Of a stretch of 64,000 nt of DNA, positions 56,947-64,000 are shown one piece after another (the first letter of the stretch is position 1; each line of letters opens with the position of its first letter). The notes beneath the pieces are model-generated. The model was not told the DNA's origin. It saw only the letters and a list, made by a program, of their open reading frames with translations, and made no database searches. The position numbers were made by a program, and so were the translations under genes. Source of the DNA: Musicola paradisiaca NCPPB 2511 (GTDB taxonomy: Bacteria; Pseudomonadota; Gammaproteobacteria; Enterobacterales; Enterobacteriaceae); contig NZ_CM001857.1 of the NCBI RefSeq assembly GCF_000400505.1, positions 3,592,390 to 3,656,389 on the forward strand. The letters are read 5' to 3'.

Positions 56947-58155
56947 TTAACATAACGTTAACCTTGAGTATGTTCCCGAGTCCGGCAACGTCACCGTAAA
57001 CAGCATGCCGCCTTGCGGATGGTTCTGCGCATTTAGCGTGCCGCCGTGCGCTTCACAAATCGCCAGCGCAATAGAAAGCCCCAAGCCACTGCCGCCGGAA
57101 TGGCGCGCCCGCGAGGTATCCGCCCGGGAGAAACGCTCGAAAATTTTGGGTAGAAACGTCTCGCTGACGCCGGCGCCATAGTCGCGAAACGCCACCGTCC
57201 AGTTGCCGTCGGTGCGTTCAAGCGCGATATCCAACCGCTTTCCCTCCGCCGCATAGCGCAGCGCGTTTTCCATCAGGATGGTAAATACTTGCCCCAGCCG
57301 CACCGGGTCGGCGTAGCATTCATGGGCACAGTCCGCCGCACAATCGTGCAGCACCAGCGAGAAACCGGCCGCCTCCGCGTGCGGTTTCAGCCAGGCGATG
57401 CGATCCCGCAGCAAATCCGCCAGCCTGAGCGGGGAACGGTCGATCGCCAGTTGACCTGCGCTCGCCATCGACAAGAGATGCAAATCATCCACCAACCGGT
57501 TGAGGTGGCCGAGCGGGTTCATCACCATCTGTAGTTGCCGCGGCTCCGGCTCGAACACGCCGTCGATCATCCCTTGCAGGCGCCCCATCGCCGCCGTCAG
57601 CGGCGAGCGCAATTCGTGCGCCATGGCGACGTGAGAAGCGCGCAGCTCGCGCTCATAACGCTCCAGTTGGGCGGTCATCAGGTTGAAATTGCGCGTCAGC
57701 ATCTGCAATTCCGCCGGTGCGCCCGCTACAAACTGGGCGCGGGCGGCAAAACGCCCCTGCGCCACCTCGCGGGCGGAGAGCGCGATCTGGCTGAACTGCA
57801 ACGACAATGGCCGCGCCGCCCATAAACCCAGCAGCACAATCAGCGGGATCGCCACCATCACCAACCCACACAGCAGCATCCAGTCGCTGTCGGCGATAGC
57901 GGGAATGGAACAATCAATGCCGAACCAGGTATCGACGATGTCGTGGAAACGCGCCCGATCGAGATTCGGGTTCTTCAGCAGGGTCTGAAATTCCTGGCGC
58001 ACCGATTCCGGCATCTTGTGCATCACCCACAGATTCCAGACCGCGTAACGCAACCACATGGAGACGGCTATCAGCACTACCGCGCCGATAGCCAGTGATA
58101 AAATGCGCTTGCAGAGCCAGCGCCAGAGCGAATAGGCGTTATCCGGTCGTTTCAT
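56947..58155 (-). CDS. Two-component sensor histidine kinase (BaeS-like)
   Basis: The 402-residue kinase has two membrane helices (LAIGAVVLIAVSMWLRYAVW and LCGLVMVAIPLIVLLGLW) around a short periplasmic loop of about 70 residues, a HAMP linker, HisKA with MAHELRSPLTAAMG (phosphorylated histidine) and an HATPase domain ending in GGSGLGLSIALAICEAHGG. It overlaps the response-regulator gene by four bases. The cue is unknown; envelope stress or drugs are plausible given the RND pump and outer-membrane protein on either side. Confidence 0.92.
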   Translation of the reverse strand: MKRPDNAYSLWRWLCKRILSLAIGAVVLIAVSMWLRYAVWNLWVMHKMPESVRQEFQTLLKNPNLDRARFHDIVDTWFGIDCSIPAIADSDWMLLCGLVMVAIPLIVLLGLWAARPLSLQFSQIALSAREVAQGRFAARAQFVAGAPAELQMLTRNFNLMTAQLERYERELRASHVAMAHELRSPLTAAMGRLQGMIDGVFEPEPRQLQMVMNPLGHLNRLVDDLHLLSMASAGQLAIDRSPLRLADLLRDRIAWLKPHAEAAGFSLVLHDCAADCAHECYADPVRLGQVFTILMENALRYAAEGKRLDIALERTDGNWTVAFRDYGAGVSETFLPKIFERFSRADTSRARHSGGSGLGLSIALAICEAHGGTLNAQNHPQGGMLFTVTLPDSGTYSRLTLC

Positions 58156-58847
58156 GGTTGTCTGAACCTGTAGCCTACGGCGCGCACCGTCAATAACACG
58201 CCGCTGATGCCGACGGCTTCCAGCTTTTTGCGCAGATTGTAGATATGCGTGTCCACCACCCGCTCCAGCGCCTCACTCTCCGGCAGACAAGCTTCCAGCA
58301 ATTCCTGACGGGAGAAGGCGCGGGTTTGCGCCCGCAGCAGGGTCGTCAGCAGCGCGAATTCGGTCGGCGTGAGATCAAGCATTTGCCGCGCGCCCTGCGA
58401 CGCGGCGACGATCGCCACCATCGCATCCTGATCCACCGTCAGCGCGTCATACACCAGCACATTGTCACTCTTCAGCGCGCCGCTGGCGCGACGCAACACG
58501 GCATGCACCCGCGCCACCACTTCGCCGGGGTGGTAGGGCTTCACCACATAATCATCCGCCCCGTAACGCAGCGCGCCGATTTTGTCGGCATCATCGCCGA
58601 TGGCCGTCACCATGATGACCGGTACGTCGCTTTTCCGACGCAGCGTACTGAGCACGTCAATACCGTTCATGCCCGGCAACATAACATCCAGCAGGATCAG
58701 ATCCGGGTTCCAGCACCGGGCCACTTCCAGGCCGCGCAGCCCGTCGCCCGCCAGCTCAACCAGAAAATTGTCGCGCTTTAGATAGGCTTCCAGCACGCTG
58801 GCGGCATCCATGTCGTCTTCGATTATCAGAATGCGTTTCGCGCTCAT
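58152..58847 (-). CDS. OmpR/BaeR-family response regulator
   Basis: From the ATG at 58847 (AGAGGG upstream) it has 231 residues: a receiver domain (ILIIEDDMDAASVL; aspartate in LILLDVMLPGMNG) and a C-terminal winged-helix DNA-binding domain (DLTPTEFALLTTLLRA ... VVDTHIYNLRKKLE). An in-frame ATG 11 codons earlier is rejected for lack of a ribosome site and family fit. It is the first gene of the two-component operon and lies divergent to the MipA/OmpV gene, its likely target. Confidence 0.92.
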   Translation of the reverse strand: MSAKRILIIEDDMDAASVLEAYLKRDNFLVELAGDGLRGLEVARCWNPDLILLDVMLPGMNGIDVLSTLRRKSDVPVIMVTAIGDDADKIGALRYGADDYVVKPYHPGEVVARVHAVLRRASGALKSDNVLVYDALTVDQDAMVAIVAASQGARQMLDLTPTEFALLTTLLRAQTRAFSRQELLEACLPESEALERVVDTHIYNLRKKLEAVGISGVLLTVRAVGYRFRQP

Positions 58848-59010
58848 GAGGGCCCTCTTGATAAACTCTTGATTATTCACTGACCGGAGATTGACGCGGC
58901 CGGTTCATAGTATCCCTGGCAGTCACCGCGTTCATACAACATCAGGGAACATTTATCACAACATCCCCGCTTACGGGGAAATACTCTCCCGATCAGGAGT
59001 CAGACCGATC

Positions 59011-59790
59011 ATGCAATATTTTCCCGTTTTTATAACGGCTATTTTTTGTCTTAACACCGGTATCGCACAGGCGGACGACAATAATCCCGCCGAGCAGGAT
59101 GGCGTTACCGTCGGCCTCGCTTCCCGCTACGCCCCACGTTACAGCGGCGCCAGCGATTATTACTGGAACCCGCTACCGGTGTTCCAGGCGCGCCAGGGCG
59201 CGTTCTTCGCCGATACCGATAAAGGTATCGGTTACGATCTTCAGGTCGGCGGTTTTTATCTTGAACAGACGCTGGGTTATTCATTCGGTCGAACCGATAG
59301 CAACTCGAGCTGGCGCGATGGCTCGCATCGGCTACAAGGCATGGGCACGATCGACGGCGCGCTGAATACCGGCATCGAAATCGGCTGGCAGTTCTCCGAT
59401 CGGTTGTCGGTGGCCGCCAAAGCCATACTGCCGTTGACCGACAGTCAGGGGGGGCAATACCAAGGATCGATAACCGATATTTTCTTTAAAAACCAAGATG
59501 ATTCATTGGGCTTTCAGGCCAGTTTACTCTTCGGCGACGCCCGTTATAACACCCTGTTCTACGGTGTCAGCTCCGCGCAAAGTCAGCGCTCCGGCTATCG
59601 AGCTTACCGTCCCGGCGGCGGGCTATACGGACAATCGCTTGCCCTGTTCTGGACACATCAGTTTGACAGGTCTTGGGCCGTCAGCCTCATCGCGGGCTAT
59701 ACCCGTTTGAATGACAAGGTCTCGGACAGCCCCATCGTCTACCGAGCCAATCAGGGTGACGGGACGATCGCCGTGACGTATCGCTTCTGA
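59011..59790 (+). CDS. MipA/OmpV family outer-membrane protein
   Basis: The ATG at 59011 with AGGAG ten bases upstream gives 259 residues, starting with a Sec signal peptide (MQYFPVFITAIFCLNTGIAQA). The rest has alternating beta-strand character, family stretches VGLASRYAPRYSGASDYYWNPLPVFQARQ and a C-terminal phenylalanine (AVTYRF) required for outer-membrane insertion. Members scaffold murein enzymes or respond to antibiotics; in several species they are induced by an adjacent two-component system, as arranged here. Confidence 0.9.
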   Translation: MQYFPVFITAIFCLNTGIAQADDNNPAEQDGVTVGLASRYAPRYSGASDYYWNPLPVFQARQGAFFADTDKGIGYDLQVGGFYLEQTLGYSFGRTDSNSSWRDGSHRLQGMGTIDGALNTGIEIGWQFSDRLSVAAKAILPLTDSQGGQYQGSITDIFFKNQDDSLGFQASLLFGDARYNTLFYGVSSAQSQRSGYRAYRPGGGLYGQSLALFWTHQFDRSWAVSLIAGYTRLNDKVSDSPIVYRANQGDGTIAVTYRF

Positions 59791-60093
59791 GCCGAGCCGG
59801 TGCGACGAATCATCTCCCTCCTTGCAGGGCTCTCCACAGGCTGGCGGCCTTTGTCGTCGCCAGCATACCAATCCCCTCACTCATTCGAGCGACAGGCAAA
59901 CGGCATATGACGGGTATACACCCGCGTTTCACACGCCAGCCTGCCGCCGGCATCTTCCCGGTTGCGCCCAGCAACCACGCGCGTTTACGTAGATGCATTC
60001 AGGCAATCCCCGCCCAACCGTAAGGATTTCGTTAAGATTTACTCATAATTAATAACAAAAATTTATACCTCCCCGCCAAGATGTTAATGATAA

Positions 60094-60120
60094 TTTAAGT
60101 GATAACCATTATCACTTAAA
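60094..60120. promoter_or_regulatory. Predicted Fur box of the siderophore operon
   Basis: A perfect 12-bp inverted repeat, TTTAAGTGATAA and its complement, is separated by CCA. By eye, 60095-60113 matches the 19-bp Fur consensus at 14 positions, including GATAA and CATTATC cores. It ends 18 bp before the first start codon of the operon. The rest of the 59791-60138 interval has no gene. Confidence 0.85.
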
Positions 60121-60138
60121 AGCAAGCACGGGACTGCA

Positions 60139-60903
60139 ATGCTATCCACTCATCTGAACCGGCCGTTACTCGGCCCCCAATCCGCGTTCGGCATCCTGAA
60201 CTCGGTGCCCCACCCGATGCTGGTCGAGATGATCGCCTGCGCCGGGTACGACTTTGTACTCCTCGACATGGAACACCAACCGCACGATGAAACGCTACTG
60301 CAACACTGTATCGCGGTAGCGCAAGCACAGGGATGTAGCCCACTGGTGCGTATCCCCGGCCCCGACCGAAAACTGATCGGACGGGTATTGGATCTGGGCG
60401 CCAACGGTATCGTCATCCCGCAGACGGAAAGCGCTGAACAGGTGTTGGCGGTACGCGACGCCATGCGCTTTCCTCCTGCCGGCCGACGCGGCATGACCGG
60501 TGGCCCGGTGACGGGCTTCGGCACGCTGCCGTTGCCGGAATACATCGCCCGAGCCAACAGCGAACTGCTGCTGATCCCGATGATCGAGTCCGCCGCCGGT
60601 ATTCGGGAGATCGACAATATTCTGGCGGTGGAAGGCGTCAGTCTGGTGATGGAAGGCGCGCTCGATCTGGCGCTGGATCTCGGCCTCGGCCCCACGCCGC
60701 ATCATCCTGATGTCGAAGCCCGGCTGCGTCACCTGGCGGCACGCTGTCAGCGGGCAGGTATCCCGTTTTGCGCCAACCCACGCACGCCGGAACAGCAGGA
60801 ATACTGGCGACAGGCCGGCATCCGGTTATGGCTGTGCGGCGAAGATCGCGGCTTTCTATTTCGCACGCTTCGCCAGCGGCTTCATGACGTGAAGCCGTCC
60901 TGA
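60139..60903 (+). CDS. HpcH/HpaI aldolase family, SbnG/AcsB-like citrate-forming enzyme
   Basis: The 254-residue TIM-barrel protein has the HpcH/HpaI pattern: DFVLLDMEHQPHDE, VRIPGPDRKLIGRVLDLGANGIVIPQTES and a RRGMTGGPVTGFG loop. Relatives in siderophore clusters (SbnG of staphyloferrin B, AcsB of achromobactin) are citrate synthases or are proposed to supply citrate-type units from oxaloacetate. It directly follows the Fur box and leads the operon, so it may provide a dedicated iron-regulated citrate supply. An aldolase with another substrate is the alternative. Confidence 0.83.
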   Translation: MLSTHLNRPLLGPQSAFGILNSVPHPMLVEMIACAGYDFVLLDMEHQPHDETLLQHCIAVAQAQGCSPLVRIPGPDRKLIGRVLDLGANGIVIPQTESAEQVLAVRDAMRFPPAGRRGMTGGPVTGFGTLPLPEYIARANSELLLIPMIESAAGIREIDNILAVEGVSLVMEGALDLALDLGLGPTPHHPDVEARLRHLAARCQRAGIPFCANPRTPEQQEYWRQAGIRLWLCGEDRGFLFRTLRQRLHDVKPS

Positions 60904-60940
60904 CACCTCACTTTCTTTCGTCATGACACAAGGAAATATC

Positions 60941-62107
60941 ATGTCGCAACACGCACCCCTGGTGATTGTCACCCACGTCGTCAACGCCGCAGTCACTGAG
61001 GGATTCATCCCCGCAGCACGGCAGTTGGGCTATCCGGTTCTGCTGCTGACCGATCAGGGCAAAGCCCACAATCAGGTACTGCACGGCGCCGCCGCCATTC
61101 TGGAATGCGATGTTTTCAATCCGCTATCCATCCTCGACACGCTGACCGACCACGGCATCACACCTGCCGCGTTGTTCTCCAACAGCGATCACCTACAGAC
61201 ATCCACCGCCATCGCCGCTGCCGCACTGGATCTGCCGGGCAAAGACTGGCGGATCTGCTATGCCGCCAAAGAGAAATGGCGCATGCGGCAACGGCTATCG
61301 GCGCTGGGTCTGCCCAGCACCTGGTCGAGCCAACTGCTGCCGGACAGCCGCGTAGAAGCAAGCTGGCCCTGGCCGCTGGTGCTCAAACCCAGCCAGGGCG
61401 TCGCGTCTATGGACGTCACATTAATGCCAACCCCACAGGCGCTGGAGCAGTTTCTGGCGCCGCAGGCATCCCGCGCCACGCTACTGCTGGAGCAGTTCAT
61501 CGACGGGCCGCTGTTTACGCTGGAAACGCTGGGCGACGGCCGGGATCTGCTGGCTGTCGGCGGCTTTGACGTGGAGCTGTCGCCACCGCCGCATTTCATC
61601 GAAACCCAGGCGCGCTGGCAGGGAGAATACAGCCGACGCTGGCGTCAGCAGGCGCTGGAACAACTGCGTCGGTTCGGCGTCGGGTTCGGTGTGTGCCACA
61701 GCGAATTCATCGCCACGCCGTCCGGCCCGGTACTGGTGGAAATCAACTATCGCAGCATCGGCGATGGTCGCGAATTTCTGCTGGATCGTATCCTGCCCGG
61801 CGGCTGGTTCACGCCGATCCTGCAACTGCATTTAGGGCAGCCGCTCCCGCCGCAACAACCTTCCCATACCGAAGCATTGATTCACTATCTGGTGGCGCAG
61901 CAGGAAGGCCGGTTGAAACAGGCGCCGCAGCCCGCCGCCCATGACGGGTTGCGCTACCGTCCGCTGAAGCAGGCCGGTGATGACATCAGCCTGACCCATT
62001 CCAATAAAGACTATCTCGGCGTGCTCTATCTACAGGCCGACGATCGCCAGCAACTGGAACGGCTCTATCAGCAAACGCTGCAACAGCTTACGTGGGAAAT
62101 CGCCTGA
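60941..62107 (+). CDS. PvsA-like ATP-grasp ligase of vibrioferrin-type siderophore pathway
   Basis: The ATG at 60941 follows AAGGA at good spacing (388 residues); an ATG 18 bases earlier is less well placed. ATP-grasp features are WPLVLKPSQGVASMDV, LLLEQFIDGPLFTLETL and PVLVEINYRSIGDGREF. In Vibrio, pvsA encodes an ATP-grasp ligase and is followed by pvsB (NIS synthetase) and pvsC (exporter), the order seen here. It likely forms an amide bond in the siderophore, for example with alanine. It overlaps the next gene by one base (TGATG). Confidence 0.82.
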   Translation: MSQHAPLVIVTHVVNAAVTEGFIPAARQLGYPVLLLTDQGKAHNQVLHGAAAILECDVFNPLSILDTLTDHGITPAALFSNSDHLQTSTAIAAAALDLPGKDWRICYAAKEKWRMRQRLSALGLPSTWSSQLLPDSRVEASWPWPLVLKPSQGVASMDVTLMPTPQALEQFLAPQASRATLLLEQFIDGPLFTLETLGDGRDLLAVGGFDVELSPPPHFIETQARWQGEYSRRWRQQALEQLRRFGVGFGVCHSEFIATPSGPVLVEINYRSIGDGREFLLDRILPGGWFTPILQLHLGQPLPPQQPSHTEALIHYLVAQQEGRLKQAPQPAAHDGLRYRPLKQAGDDISLTHSNKDYLGVLYLQADDRQQLERLYQQTLQQLTWEIA

Positions 62108-63821
62108 TGAATCAACATGACTACATCACTCTGCGCATCATCAACGCCTGCCTGCGGGAAAACGTCGCCGACCTGATTGCCCAGGGAACTATCCGTCGGG
62201 AAGAGGACGGATGCTGGCTGTACGCCTCACACCTGCGGGTGCCGCTGCGCCTGCGCGTGCGCGACAGCGACTACATGCAACCTTGGGTCGCCGCAACGCC
62301 GGCCTGGCAGGAACGGCATCAGGACGGCTGGCTGGATCGGCACGGCTACGCCGACTGGCTGGATCTGCTGATGCCGCCCGACGACGATGACGCCCGCGCA
62401 CTGTACCGGAACTACCGGGAAGAAGCCGACGCCGCCTGCGAGCAGGGGGAACTGTGTCGGCAGGCGTTTGTACGGCTCGCCGATCTGTTGGCGACGCCGC
62501 CGGCGGATCGCGACTGGGGCGAACGCCTGCGCCACGCAGACCAAATCGCCAGCTATCTCGATCACCCGTATTACCCGACGGCGCGGGCCAAATTCGGTTT
62601 CAGCGCGACACAGCTGACGCAGTATGCGCCGGAATTCTGCCAGCCGTTTTCACTGCGCTGGCTGGCGCTGCCCCGCACGGCGCTGACGCGACTGAACCCC
62701 GACGCGCGCCCCGGCTGGTGGCCCAGCTTTCATCAGGTCCGGGGCTGCCCGAGACGCTGGCGCAAACCCACGAGCTGCTGCCGGTACATCCGCTGACCTG
62801 GACGCAATTGGACACGCTGCCGGCGCAGGCGGTGGCCGCCCCGGAACCCTGCGTGTCGGTGTATCCCACGCTGTCGGTGCGCACCGTTCAGCTTGCCGAA
62901 CACCCCGGCGATCACCTCAAGATGCCGCTGGCGATGCGCACGCTGGGGCAGAAGAACATCCGCCTGATCAAGCCCTCCACCCTGTACGACGGCCAGTGGT
63001 TCGCCGAGGTGCTGCCGCTGTTGGCGCAACAGGATCCACTGCTGCAGGGGCGCTACCGTCACGTAGACGAAGCCTTCTGCGGCCATCTGGGCGAGGAAAA
63101 ACTGTTCGCGTTTCTGCTGCGTCGCTATCCCTCCCCGTTAGCGGGTGAGACGCTGGCGCCGGTGGCGGCGCTCGGCGCCGATATGCCGGATGGCCGCCCT
63201 TATGTCTGCGCGGTGCTGGATCAGCCCGGTATGCCGTCGCTGGCGTCCTGGTGGCGCGAATATTGCCAGCTCATGGCGGACGTACACCTGACGCTGTGGC
63301 TGCGTTACGGCATCGCGCTGGAGTCCAATCAGCAGAACGCCATCCTGAGCTTCACGCCGCATCAGCCGTTGTCGCTGATGATGAAAGACAACGACGCCGC
63401 CCGCTTGTGGCCATCACGTTTCGCCGCCGCCCGGCCGGATCTGTCTGCCCGGCTGGCGGCTTTGCGCGACGACCGTATCCGTGTAGACGACGAACAGGCG
63501 CTCGCGCAGATGTTCATGACCATCACCGTGCAGTTGGATCTGGCGGCGGTACTGGAAAACCTCGCCGGCCGGGGGCTGGTTGAGCGCGCCGGCGCCTACC
63601 AAACGCTGCGCGACGCGCTGGCGACGACGCTCGCACAGCTGGAGCAACAGGGTACGGACACCGCATTTGCCAGACAGGTTCTGTTCGATGACCCGCGACA
63701 GCCGGTCAAATACCTGTTGCAAAGCGGCAGCCTGCTCAGCAAGCAGGCCTCCGGCGCGGCGGATATCAATAAATACTACGGGTACAGCGGCCCCAACTTT
63801 TTACGGCGGGACGCTATCTGA
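62107..63821 (+). pseudogene. PvsB-like NIS synthetase (IucA/IucC family) with frameshift
   Basis: The ATG at 62107 overlaps the pvsA-like stop. The first about 210 codons are in one frame (to SFHQV), and the remaining about 360 in another (LPETLAQTHELLPVHPLTW onward, PLAMRTLGQKNIRLIKPST, ESNQQNAIL). The join is at GGGG, 62741-62744: one more G restores a continuous frame reading VRGLPETLAQ. The two parts make one full-length IucA/IucC-type NIS synthetase of about 570 residues, which joins citrate-type carboxylates to amines or alcohols with ATP. Whether the missing base is real or a sequencing error cannot be decided here. Confidence 0.85.
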
Positions 63822-64000
63822 TGCGCCGGGTGCTGGCGGTGGTGCTGGCGTGCCATTTTCTGGCCGCGTTTACCATATTGGGCGTCCCCCTGTTCTTGCC
63901 GCGACTGTTGGGGGATCTAGGGGTTGATGCCGCCAGCCCGTGGGTTGGCGCGCTCTACAGCCTGCCCACGCTGATGACCGCGCTGTGCGCCGGCGCCTGG
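63821..64000 (+). CDS. PvsC-like MFS siderophore exporter (partial, 5' end)
   Basis: The ATG at 63821 shares one base with the NIS synthetase stop (TGATG). The 60 residues visible before the right edge are hydrophobic (VLAVVLACHFLAAFTILGVPLFLPRLLGDL, VGALYSLPTLMTALCAGAW) and look like the first two membrane helices of an MFS transporter. Position matches pvsC, the vibrioferrin exporter. The remaining genes expected from the vibrioferrin model (pvsD, pvsE, receptor) would lie beyond the window. Confidence 0.8.
   Translation, partial: MRRVLAVVLACHFLAAFTILGVPLFLPRLLGDLGVDAASPWVGALYSLPTLMTALCAGAW

Noticed and set aside
62741-62744. Programmed ribosomal frameshift in the pvsB-like gene
   Set aside because: There is no classical slippery heptamer or evident downstream structure; a single missing G explains it more simply.

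Overview
The window looks like a chromosomal segment of an enterobacterium, most likely a plant-associated Pectobacteriaceae (Dickeya/Brenneria/Pectobacterium type). This rests on gene content only (OpgD, CcdAB, Aer, MipA, a vibrioferrin-type siderophore locus, ordinary enterobacterial ribosome-binding sites); no rRNA or marker gene is present to prove it. No tRNA, rRNA or CRISPR array was seen.

Region 1 (1-18.6 kb, all minus strand, transcribed right to left and running off the left edge) is one tightly packed operon of at least 13 genes for a specialised metabolite. Its core is a nitrogen-nitrogen bond cassette: a lysine N6-hydroxylase, a cupin/methionyl-tRNA-synthetase-like hydrazine synthetase and a FAD amine oxidase, the trio known from Streptomyces to make hydrazinoacetic acid from lysine and glycine. 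Here the hydrazine synthetase carries an extra C-terminal carrier-protein domain, and the next gene is a one-module NRPS with a TubC-type docking domain, a heterocyclisation domain and a cysteine-like adenylation pocket. Around these are an acyl-AMP ligase, an ATP-grasp ligase, a P450, an acyl-CoA dehydrogenase, a haem-oxygenase-like diiron protein, a KAS III-like enzyme, an isocitrate-lyase/PEP-mutase family protein, a type II thioesterase and an MFS exporter. I infer a hydrazine-, hydrazone- or diazo-bearing thiazoline-type product.

Region 2 (19-35 kb) is accessory: an sfnB/TSUP/lysR sulfur-acquisition locus, an IS3-family remnant, a chromosomal ccdAB toxin-antitoxin pair, an amino-acid ABC importer operon with a D-threonine-aldolase-family enzyme, RidA and an IclR regulator, a methyltransferase, arsC, a second decayed copy of the sfnB-TSUP-lysR locus, and an arsenic locus in which acr3 and arsR survive while arsD and arsA are remnants.

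Region 3 (35-52 kb) is mainly signalling and respiration: a PAS-GGDEF diguanylate cyclase, OpgD, a receiver-GGDEF protein translationally overlapped with a large CHASE/PAS hybrid kinase, an ApbE flavin transferase next to its predicted target (an OYE-FMN_bind-FAD fumarate-reductase-like protein), and the Aer energy-taxis receptor.

Region 4 (52-60 kb) holds an HxlR regulator, an RND efflux pump with its lipoprotein adaptor, a two-component system, and a divergent MipA/OmpV outer-membrane protein.

Region 5 (60 kb to the right edge) is an iron-regulated siderophore operon preceded by a perfect 12-bp inverted repeat resembling a Fur box: a citrate-forming HpcH/HpaI-family enzyme, then PvsA-, PvsB- and PvsC-like genes in vibrioferrin order. 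The pvsB-like gene has a one-base frameshift in a G run, and the exporter runs off the right edge.
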